Shown piece after piece: positions 1 through 7,036 of a stretch of 32,559 nucleotides of DNA (positions are counted from its first letter, which is position 1; the number at the start of each line of letters is the position of its first letter). Source of the DNA: a bacterium. Its GTDB lineage: Bacteria; Latescibacterota; UBA2968; UBA8231. Where the stretch lies: assembly GCA_027593305.1 (NCBI GenBank), contig JAQCJA010000003.1, positions 1 through 32,559 on the forward strand, given 5' to 3'. The position numbers and the translations under genes are program-made. Below the pieces are notes generated by a model. It saw nothing but the letters and a program-made list of their open reading frames with translations, made no database searches and was not told the origin of the DNA.

Positions 1-2
1 CC

Positions 3-839
3 GGCAAGTTCAGGCTCTATCCGCTGCCCAGCTACCAGTTCCTCAGCCACCATCAGTTCCATCTCTACGGGGCTGATATCGTTTCCGCTTTCAACAACTA
101 CACCCTGCGGCGTTATGACCGCCTGTTGCAGGAATTACGGCCCATCGAGCAGCTGTACCAGGCGAAATTCGGGCAGGCACAGCAGATCCCATACAGTGAC
201 GATCAGCTGCTTGAAGCGATTCAACCTTTGTTGAATCTCGTCAACGCCCGCTACATCGTGACCCCCCGCCCGCTCGGCCTCGACGCGCAGAATTTCCCCG
301 AAGTATTTGCCGCAGAGGGGGTTCGACTTTACGCCAACAGACGGGCCCTGCCCTGGTTCCAACTGCTGCCCAGCTCTGAGGTGATAGAAGACGAAGCCGA
401 AATCCTGCGCATCCTGCGCGATGGCGAGGTAGATCTGGCGTCGACTGTGATCCTCGAAGCGCCGCTGGCGCTGGCGCTACCCGGCGCCGATGCGGACCGC
501 TCCCGAGACTCGATCCAGCTGGAGGAGTACGACTATCACGAAGGTGTGATCCGCGTTCGGGTCTCTGCCGCAGGACCCCGGATGCTCGTGGTCAGCGACA
601 ACTACCATCCCAACTGGCAGGCAACAGTCGATGCGACCCCCGTCGATATCGTACGAGCCAACTACGTCTGGCACGCGGTGGCCATTCCGCCCGGTAACCA
701 CGAGGTCCTGTTTGCCTATCACTCCACTCCGGTTGCGGCGGCGCGCGCTGCCGCCATCGGGTCCCTGCTGATCCTGCTCACATGGGGTGGCAGCACGCTT
801 CGACGTCGGCGGACGTCCGAGCAACCATCACCGCCCTGA
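3..839 (+). CDS. YfhO-family membrane protein, C-terminal part (5' end outside window)
   Basis: The reading frame is open from the left edge; the ORF-track start at 126 is only an internal TTG, since codons upstream (FRLYPLPSYQFLSHHQFHLY) read through in frame. Visible is the periplasmic C-terminal part of a large polytopic protein. The segments LLNLVNARYIVTPRPLG and VVSDNYHPNWQATVD are typical of the YfhO family, whose members are large membrane proteins linked to glycosylation of envelope polymers and resembling GT-C glycosyltransferases. A last hydrophobic helix (about AAAIGSLLILLTWGG) lies near the C-terminus, followed by an arginine-rich cytoplasmic tail. The stop TGA (837-839) lies inside the end of the convergent sulfotransferase gene. 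The family call is fairly safe; the substrate cannot be inferred from this fragment. Confidence 0.75.
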   Translation, partial: GKFRLYPLPSYQFLSHHQFHLYGADIVSAFNNYTLRRYDRLLQELRPIEQLYQAKFGQAQQIPYSDDQLLEAIQPLLNLVNARYIVTPRPLGLDAQNFPEVFAAEGVRLYANRRALPWFQLLPSSEVIEDEAEILRILRDGEVDLASTVILEAPLALALPGADADRSRDSIQLEEYDYHEGVIRVRVSAAGPRMLVVSDNYHPNWQATVDATPVDIVRANYVWHAVAIPPGNHEVLFAYHSTPVAAARAAAIGSLLILLTWGGSTLRRRRTSEQPSPP

Positions 840-1736
840 GCGTTGTCTCACGGTTCGCGCGACCATGCTCGCGGCCCGAAGGGGATGTCGCAGTCCTCGT
901 CGTACCGTATGCCAGAGGATCCGGGTCTTTGCTGCGAGCCTCTCGTTGTCCTGGCGAAAAGACCTGAGCTGATCCTCCATATTTCGGCCGCTTTCCTGCT
1001 CGAGGTCGGCCAGTCGGGCCCGAAACAGCACTCCGACCTCCTCGCACAGAATTCGGTCGAGCCGGTTCCAGGACTCCAGCGCCTGCAGGTCGCGCGAAGG
1101 AAGCTGCGGTTTCGTGCCGCGGCGCACGTTCACGCGGCGATAGTACGGCGTGTTCCAACCCAATCGATGTCCCCAATCGAGCAATGCCTCGTCAAATGAC
1201 TCCATGGGCGCGACCAGGACACGGGATCGAGCCGCCTCCAGAGCCAGTTCCAGGTCGGTTTCGTCCATGGCTCGTGTCAGCGGCATGCCATCAAATTCCC
1301 GGGCACCACTCAGATAACGGACCTGGTTGTTGTCGAACAGGGCCAGCGGGCTTCGCTCGCACCAATCGGCAAGTGGCAGCTCAATTTCGGCGGGGATTTC
1401 AGGCAGCCAGGCCAGAGGCTCAGCCTTGAGATGGGCCATATGAGAGATCACGCGGCGCACAGGATCGCGAACCATGGCCATCGCCTGACCCTGCGGCCAG
1501 GAGCCGTCGAAGGAGCGGTGGGCACCAAGCGCCTGCGGTGGCATCCGGCCGGCATTCGCCGCCGCAAGCGGCGTCTGGTGCTTCCCATGGAACCACTGGG
1601 GGATCAGATAGAGAAACGTAGAGTACTGCCGATCAAGCACCCAGCGGAGGGTGGAACCACCGGTCTTGGGGATATGGATGAACAAAACGGTCTGAGGTAC
1701 AGCGTCTTCCTGCGTCACCAAATGGCCTCTTTTCAT
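828..1736 (-). CDS. Sulfotransferase family protein
   Basis: A 302-aa soluble protein. HIPKTGGST (residues 21-29) is the 5'-phosphosulfate binding loop of PAPS-dependent carbohydrate sulfotransferases, and VRDPVRR (89-95) matches the 3'-phosphate binding motif. The predicted reaction is transfer of sulfate from PAPS to a glycan or similar acceptor. The ORF track starts at 1892, but the first 52 residues are Pro/Arg/Ser-rich and unlike the family; ATG at 1736, preceded by GAAGAACCG, places the PAPS loop at the usual distance from the N-terminus. The C-terminal third (LADLEQESGRNMEDQLRSF) looks helical. The gene overlaps the end of the YfhO-like gene by 12 nt in convergent orientation. A role in sulfating an extracellular polymer is inference from that neighbour. 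Confidence 0.8.
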   Translation of the reverse strand: MKRGHLVTQEDAVPQTVLFIHIPKTGGSTLRWVLDRQYSTFLYLIPQWFHGKHQTPLAAANAGRMPPQALGAHRSFDGSWPQGQAMAMVRDPVRRVISHMAHLKAEPLAWLPEIPAEIELPLADWCERSPLALFDNNQVRYLSGAREFDGMPLTRAMDETDLELALEAARSRVLVAPMESFDEALLDWGHRLGWNTPYYRRVNVRRGTKPQLPSRDLQALESWNRLDRILCEEVGVLFRARLADLEQESGRNMEDQLRSFRQDNERLAAKTRILWHTVRRGLRHPLRAASMVARTVRQRSGR

Positions 1737-2079
1737 CGGTTCTTCACGGTGTGAACTCAACCACCCTCGTCCCCCGGGACGCCGGCGTCCAGGGCATGAG
1801 CCATACATTGAGGCAGCCTCCCAGGCCGTCGAATAAGACCACACGACGGGACGAATCCGCGAGTATGGTATCGATCTCAGCGCGACTGGCACGGATCTAG
1901 CTTGAGTCTCGGCCCAAAAAAATCTATCTTACCATCCAACCACATGGTGACAGATGTCACATCGTCGTGGTTCAGGGCGCAGTATTTTGTTGTGTGAAGC
2001 TCCAGACGGCGGGGTGCCAAACGAACGTATCTCCTGATTTCACCCTAGCTTGGCTCCTGAAAACGAACCCAAAAAGTGC
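1737..2079. other. Intergenic region between divergent genes, no gene seen
   Basis: Non-coding stretch upstream of both the sulfotransferase gene (minus) and the 1504-aa secreted protein gene (plus). Small ORFs in the track here have no recognisable features. It holds one clear palindrome (1947-1960). No convincing promoter was picked out for the minus-strand gene. The rest of the non-coding interval, 2080-2411, is described as promoter and leader. Confidence 0.6.
1947..1960. promoter_or_regulatory. CRP/FNR-like palindromic operator candidate
   Basis: GTGACAGATGTCAC is a perfect inverted repeat with 6-bp arms and a 2-nt centre. Read as GGTGA-N6-TCACA (1946-1960 plus the next base) it differs at one position from the TGTGA-N6-TCACA consensus of CRP-type regulators. 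It lies between divergent genes, roughly 160 bp upstream of the predicted start of transcription at about 2115. Which regulator binds, if any, is unknown; no CRP-family gene is in the window. Confidence 0.35.
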
Positions 2080-2108
2080 TTGACACTCCAAAACCGCCGC
2101 AATATTAT
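2080..2108 (+). promoter_or_regulatory. Sigma70-type promoter for the 1504-aa gene
   Basis: A consensus -35 TTGACA (2080-2085), a spacer of exactly 17 nt and a -10 TATTAT (2103-2108) in an AT-rich pocket of a GC-rich region. Predicted transcription start is about 2115, leaving roughly 297 nt of untranslated leader before the ATG at 2412. This is the best promoter match found in the window. Confidence 0.75.
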
Positions 2109-2114
2109 AAGGCT

Positions 2115-2411
2115 CCCCTCACGCCTTCGTGGCATGGGGAGGTCTGCGTACTCCCAAATGGTGAGTGCGCTGGCTGTTATGGAACAGCAAGACAGGCCAA
2201 AAGGAATTCACAGGGTGAACCGCCGAAAGGAGGGGAAGGCGTCGAAGTCGCAAGCAATCCAAAAGAGCGGGTGTCGGTCGCTCGAGGACACTTGCCGTTG
2301 AAACCGATTCTCTCAAAAAAGCGATTCACAGTAATCTTCCTGATGGACAAGAACAACGTCCGCAGACTGCAGTTTCAAACAGGGAGCAGGGCTCCTTGAG
2401 GAGGAAAGAAG
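2115..2411 (+). promoter_or_regulatory. Long, potentially structured 5' leader RNA
   Basis: About 300 nt of untranslated leader between a strong promoter and the 1504-aa gene. Visible pairing potential: a long-range 8-bp match ACGCCTTC (2121-2128) with GAAGGCGT (2235-2242), enclosing hairpins GGGAG/CTCCC (2137-2141 with 2151-2155), GCTGTT-ATGG-AACAGC (2173-2188), TTCAC-AGG-GTGAA (2207-2219) and a GAAA tetraloop hairpin CCGCC/GGAGG (2220-2233). Further down, GAGCG/CGCTC (2265-2269 with 2279-2283) and GTGTC/GACAC (2271-2275 with 2287-2291) interleave, so they must form a pseudoknot or alternate. A strong Shine-Dalgarno, GAGGAGG, stands just before the ATG. It matches no riboswitch class that I can assign. 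Individual short stems can arise by chance. Confidence 0.4.
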
Positions 2412-5400
2412 ATGCAGTATAGGAAATGCGTAGCCCTTTTTGCCGCCATGTTGGTTGGCTTCGGGGTCGTAGCTGTAGACGCCGCTACCGTCCACAGCAT
2501 CACGATCGTGTCGCCATCTGACAGCGGTGCACTCCGAGGTATTGACTCGACCTTCACAGTCCAGGCCAAAGTCCTCGATTTCACCCCGAACGATTCACTC
2601 GAGGTGATTTTTTATCTGCTGACGGCCAATGATTCGACGGTCGTGTCTGATGTCCAGAATCTCCACAGCGGCACCGGTCGAGCACTTGCCTCAATCATTG
2701 GTAAGGCTATCAAGACCACGGCTGGTGTGGCCCAGAAGGTGAGAACATCAACTGGGCAGGTTCTGAACTCGAGTTCCAGTCTTGCCGACGTAATCGTGGG
2801 CAAAGCGAAGGTCGGAACGGTTGACGAGGGTGCCCTCATCGCCGTCCGCGCCACGCGCGGCCGGGTCCTCAAAACGTCCACGTGGTTCCAGGGTGATGCG
2901 GACTCAGTTCGCGCCGTGGCCAGTTCCAACAACGATACCACGACATTTACGTGGTATGGCAAGGTTCATCACTCCAGTGGAACGGTCAACGGCATCCGAG
3001 CTGCTGCCATTTCGATCGACGGAACGGCCACGAACGTGTTGGCGGACACGACAACGCCGAAACTGTCCGCGACAAGTCTCAAGATCAATATCGACGCGGA
3101 TCGTCCGGTCGATGCGGACGCAATGGTGACTGCGACATCGGCAACGGCTCGCGGCAATCGCACCGGCTCACCGGATCTCACCATCGGCGGGCTCGCTAAC
3201 TCCGCCACAAGCGACAAGGTTCTGGGCATCAATGACACCCTGAAGTTGGATGTCAAGCTCGGATCGCAGACGGACGGAGTGTTGATCGGCGACAGTCTCA
3301 CGGTCATCGCCGATGCCTTCGGCAAGTCCTTCGTCGTGAGCAAGTCCGCACGTGCCTCCGACACCCTGCGGTGGCGTCAGGTTATCGCAGAGGGCGACTT
3401 CGCCGACTTTGTCGGTGCGGAGAATGCAAACCACTCCGACACGCTCGCTATCTACCTGGTTGACCTTGCAGGAAACCGCAGTGCTTCGACTGATAGTGCC
3501 ATCAGGGGCGTGACACTCGGCGTGACCTTCTTTGTTGACGCCAAGAAGCCAGTCCTCGACGGCCAGGTGGTCAACGGAGACACAATTCTTCCTGTCAGCA
3601 ATGACACCATTTCCGACGGCAGCCTGAATACGGGTGTCTCCCACGATCTCAATCCCGTAACCTACAATCTGCCTGAAGCCCTCGACACGCTGTTTGTCAC
3701 AGTCGGCAACACGGTGTTGAAGATCAGCAACAATGATCAGACCAAGACCAACACCGCCCTACTCAAGAGCGCGACGAAGCGTGTCAACTTCACGGCCGTC
3801 GGCAATCAGAGCGACACTCCAAGCGGCGGCGACTCTATCTTCGTCTCGAACAGCGATGGAACGTCCCCGGTCAAGTTTGGCGGCCAGGGCGGCCAGGACG
3901 TCGTAACTGGCGATAGCACAATCACCACGGGCGTGCACACCATCAAGTTCAAGGCACAGGATCTGGCCGGTAACGTTGGTCCTGAATTGACACGCACAAA
4001 TGTGTATGTCGATGTCGATGACATAAACCTTGCTCGTCTGTTCCCGACTGCAGCATCGGGGCTGGACACCTTGGAAGAAACAACAGCCAAGATCGTCTTC
4101 CGTCTGAGTGAGCACGCTGACAGCGTCCTGATCTCCTACAAGGGCATTGCCGGCAACGACAACGGTGCATCGCGTTTACGCCCGCTGGTCGGTTCCGAGC
4201 TCACCAATATCACAAGCGAGCAGACGTTCACGGTCGATTCGCTCAAGAGCAACAGCCTGTACACGCTGCAACTCATCGCGGCTGACCTGAGCGGGAACTA
4301 CACGAAGACGAGTCTCGACACCTTCGTCTACGACACAACATTCGTCGTTCCCGTCATCGCGACCTTCAAGATCACAGCCAGCTCTTCGGGTTTTGGTAGC
4401 CCGGTCCTGGCTGGAGCCAGTGTGACACTGACGCTGAAGGCTCGTACGGCTGCCGATGCGGCTGCCGTGACCTACAAAGAAGCCGCAGTACTGAAGGTCA
4501 TCGGTGGTTCGGGTGTCACGATTAAGGGAACAGGCGTCGATACTGTTGGTCTTGTAAGCGGTCGCGCAAATCTGAGTGCTGATGACTGGATCGTCGGTGA
4601 GCGTACTGTCACGCTGACTGACACGTCCTCCATCGACACTCTCGCCGTGAGCGTCCTGGACTGCACGGATATCACCAATCTCTACACCGGCAAGCTCGAT
4701 TCATCGATCGTGGTCAATCCCGCAGCCTATCAGCAGATCGCGCTGAGTGCTGCTGACACGGTTGGACAGGGCGACAATTTCTGGGTGGGCGTGACGCTGG
4801 CTGACAAGTATGGCAACACGCGCGACAAGGACAATCGCTTTGTTGAGGTCACCACCACTGCTCTCGGCGTGCAGCACCCCATCGGTGCCATCGCTGTCAC
4901 TAAGGGCACTGGCGGCTTCTGGGCCAACAGCCAGGGTTACGCAGGTAACCTCACTCTGACGGTCCGTGACATTGTTGACACGCTCAAGAGCACAGGTCCA
5001 GACGCACTGGGCAACCAGTTCACCTACGGCACACTCAGTCTGTATGTCGACGGTGATGGGGCCACGGTCCTCGCAGAGCCCGACACGCTGATCGCCCAGG
5101 ATTACATGGGCGCCAGTGGTGCAGGGGATCAGGGCGGTTTCGTCCTGCTGACCTTCCCGGCCTCTGCTGACCACAGCACGCTTACCGGTTACCGTATTTA
5201 CCGCGATATCAGCGTCGATTACGACGCCGACAGCACGGGCGCTCTTGTGGCCCTGGCTGCGCCCACCACCGCAATGGTGCCGTGGGGTCGCATCGACGCC
5301 GTTCCTGGCGAAAATGTGATGCGCGTCGTTGTCGCAACCCTCGATGGTGATGCTACCACATATGGTGTTGCAGCCGAGCGCGGCAACCTGACCACGAAGG

Positions 5401-6926
5401 AGGCCTTCGACGCCGCCGACGCCGTCAGTACGCCGTACGAGCTCATGGCTCAGACTATGTTGAAGAGCATGGAAGTCGCCCAGGCTGTCCCCGGTGCGCC
5501 AGTATTCGCCACGCTCACACCGGAGGCTCTCGCCTTCAGTGCGGAGGGTGTCGTACCGCGCCTGAAGACAGTAGAGGGTGTGCTTCTCTCCCAGGTCCGT
5601 CAGAGTGAATCCGTCAAGGCGATCGATAACATCCCGCCCGCCGCGGTTCCATTCATGCAGGCTCGGGATACCCAGGGTGACGCAGGCGGCAGTATCACTG
5701 TGCAGTGGGCCAAGTCGGTCGACGACAAGATGCTGACCACAACCGTTCCCAACGCAGTCGGTGGAGTCAATACATTCACCACCGTCGGCGTCCAGGGTTA
5801 CAATGTCTACCGTAAGCTCGGTGACGCCGCATGGCAGCTGGTTGGCCAGGCAGGCGCTGGCGAGACGTCCTTTGAGGATGCAACGGTGTTCAACGGTGTG
5901 CGCTACAGCTACAAGGTTGAAGCGCGCGACGCAGACAACGTTACCACCTCCGAGATCCAGAAGTCGGCAATGGCCATTCGCAACAATGTCGTTGATGCCA
6001 ACGGCAGCCGGATTGCCGGTCTCTTCGGCGCAGATGTCCGCGTCGACTATGACGACTTCTTCATCTTCGCGGACAACTTCGGCCTCACGGCTGGATCGGA
6101 GTCCTTTGACTCGGCCTTCGATCTGAGCCCGAACAATGCGGTCGATTTTGACGACTTCTTCGTCTTCGCCGATAACTTCGGCCGCGAGATGGTTGGGGTT
6201 GGCAAGGTTGTTCCGACGATGACGGGTCTGAACAGTGACGCACGCTACTACCTCGAAGCCGGCACTGAGTTGCCGCGCATCGGTGAAGAGTTGAGTGTCG
6301 CAGTCAGTCTCGAGGACTTCATCGAGGTTCGCGGTTATGGCCTCACTGTCGAGTTCGACAACGAGCTTCTCGAGTTTGTCGAGACGCGTGTCGTCGACAA
6401 CCTCCTGGGCGAGAAGGATCTGGCTGCACCGCAGGTCTTCGCACAGGCTGACGGCAAGGTTTCTATCGCCGCGTTCGGTAACACCGCAAGTGAAGGTGGT
6501 CTCGGCCTGAATCTGATCTTCCGCACCAGGCAGGAGATTCAGGACAGTTATATCGAGCTCACCAATGGCACCCTGCAGGACGGCACCTACGGCCTGAACC
6601 AGATCACGACTCCGGTCTCGGTACGGATTGAGACTCGTCCAGAGGTATACGCTCTGGCCGACAACTATCCGAACCCGTTCAACCCGGAGACGACGATCAA
6701 GTATCAGCTCCCGGAGGCAGGCCAGGTTCGCCTGGAGGTTTACAACATGCTCGGTCAGGCCGTGAAGACGCTGGTTGATAACCAGTTCCAGAACGCTGGC
6801 CGGTATACACTCCAGTGGGACGCCACCAACAACAGCGGGCAGCCCTTGTCCTCTGGTGTCTACTTCTACCGCATCGTTGCGGGCGGAGAGTATCAGAGTC
6901 ACAAGAAGATGCTTCTGCTGAAGTAG
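2412..6926 (+). CDS. Large secreted multidomain protein with dockerin-like, cohesin-like and T9SS-type sorting domains
   Basis: A 1504-aa protein with an N-terminal signal peptide (hydrophobic stretch LFAAMLVGFGVVAVDAA). The long middle is Ser/Thr/Asp-rich beta-sandwich sequence of bacterial Ig-like type, with FnIII-like parts at about 876-996 (LTGYRIYRD) and 1076-1184 (GYNVYRKLGDAAWQLVG). A duplicated dockerin/EF-hand-like segment follows at about 1196-1261 (VDYDDFFIFADNFG, VDFDDFFVFADNFG). Next comes a cohesin-like domain at about 1277-1410 (RGYGLTVEFDNELLEFVET). The end is a FlgD-Ig/T9SS type A sorting domain at about 1413-1504 (YPNPFNPETTIKYQL, ending KKMLLLK). The start is fixed by GAGGAGG 8 nt upstream and by the signal peptide. 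It is probably cell-surface or released; adhesion or scaffolding is inference. The 513-aa secreted protein gene follows after 110 nt that hold only a weak hairpin. Confidence 0.8.
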   Translation: MQYRKCVALFAAMLVGFGVVAVDAATVHSITIVSPSDSGALRGIDSTFTVQAKVLDFTPNDSLEVIFYLLTANDSTVVSDVQNLHSGTGRALASIIGKAIKTTAGVAQKVRTSTGQVLNSSSSLADVIVGKAKVGTVDEGALIAVRATRGRVLKTSTWFQGDADSVRAVASSNNDTTTFTWYGKVHHSSGTVNGIRAAAISIDGTATNVLADTTTPKLSATSLKINIDADRPVDADAMVTATSATARGNRTGSPDLTIGGLANSATSDKVLGINDTLKLDVKLGSQTDGVLIGDSLTVIADAFGKSFVVSKSARASDTLRWRQVIAEGDFADFVGAENANHSDTLAIYLVDLAGNRSASTDSAIRGVTLGVTFFVDAKKPVLDGQVVNGDTILPVSNDTISDGSLNTGVSHDLNPVTYNLPEALDTLFVTVGNTVLKISNNDQTKTNTALLKSATKRVNFTAVGNQSDTPSGGDSIFVSNSDGTSPVKFGGQGGQDVVTGDSTITTGVHTIKFKAQDLAGNVGPELTRTNVYVDVDDINLARLFPTAASGLDTLEETTAKIVFRLSEHADSVLISYKGIAGNDNGASRLRPLVGSELTNITSEQTFTVDSLKSNSLYTLQLIAADLSGNYTKTSLDTFVYDTTFVVPVIATFKITASSSGFGSPVLAGASVTLTLKARTAADAAAVTYKEAAVLKVIGGSGVTIKGTGVDTVGLVSGRANLSADDWIVGERTVTLTDTSSIDTLAVSVLDCTDITNLYTGKLDSSIVVNPAAYQQIALSAADTVGQGDNFWVGVTLADKYGNTRDKDNRFVEVTTTALGVQHPIGAIAVTKGTGGFWANSQGYAGNLTLTVRDIVDTLKSTGPDALGNQFTYGTLSLYVDGDGATVLAEPDTLIAQDYMGASGAGDQGGFVLLTFPASADHSTLTGYRIYRDISVDYDADSTGALVALAAPTTAMVPWGRIDAVPGENVMRVVVATLDGDATTYGVAAERGNLTTKEAFDAADAVSTPYELMAQTMLKSMEVAQAVPGAPVFATLTPEALAFSAEGVVPRLKTVEGVLLSQVRQSESVKAIDNIPPAAVPFMQARDTQGDAGGSITVQWAKSVDDKMLTTTVPNAVGGVNTFTTVGVQGYNVYRKLGDAAWQLVGQAGAGETSFEDATVFNGVRYSYKVEARDADNVTTSEIQKSAMAIRNNVVDANGSRIAGLFGADVRVDYDDFFIFADNFGLTAGSESFDSAFDLSPNNAVDFDDFFVFADNFGREMVGVGKVVPTMTGLNSDARYYLEAGTELPRIGEELSVAVSLEDFIEVRGYGLTVEFDNELLEFVETRVVDNLLGEKDLAAPQVFAQADGKVSIAAFGNTASEGGLGLNLIFRTRQEIQDSYIELTNGTLQDGTYGLNQITTPVSVRIETRPEVYALADNYPNPFNPETTIKYQLPEAGQVRLEVYNMLGQAVKTLVDNQFQNAGRYTLQWDATNNSGQPLSSGVYFYRIVAGGEYQSHKKMLLLK

Positions 6927-7036
6927 GCGGTAGCTTCGCGATGTAAGTGAAATGGGACCCCGCCTAGTGCGGTGGGCCAGGTGGTTATCCTGCAGTGCGA
7001 CCATTTAAGTGCTGAACAATAGAGGGGATTTACGGA

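Noticed and set aside
1737-1892. Longer N-terminus for the sulfotransferase (ORF start at 1892)
   Set aside because: The extra 52 residues lack family similarity and would place the PAPS loop too far in; ATG 1736 with an upstream purine-rich stretch is better.
2201-2260. Resemblance to the c-di-GMP-I (GEMM) riboswitch: CACAGGG, AACC, GAAA tetraloop, CGCAAGC
   Set aside because: The spacing between elements does not fit; CACAGGGCAAACC is altered to CACAGGGTGAACC and the following GGGACGCAAAGCC block is interrupted. Kept only as an unclassified leader. An Infernal search with the Rfam GEMM model would settle it.
6957-6977. Hairpin CCGC-CTAGT-GCGG between the two secreted-protein genes as a terminator
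   Set aside because: Only a 4-bp stem with a bulge beyond it and no T-tract.
4701-7004. 767-aa antisense ORF opposite the large secreted-protein gene
   Set aside because: It lies wholly within a real gene with signal peptide and clear domains; its translation is Cys/Arg/His-rich without recognisable motifs, as expected for a shadow in GC-biased coding sequence.
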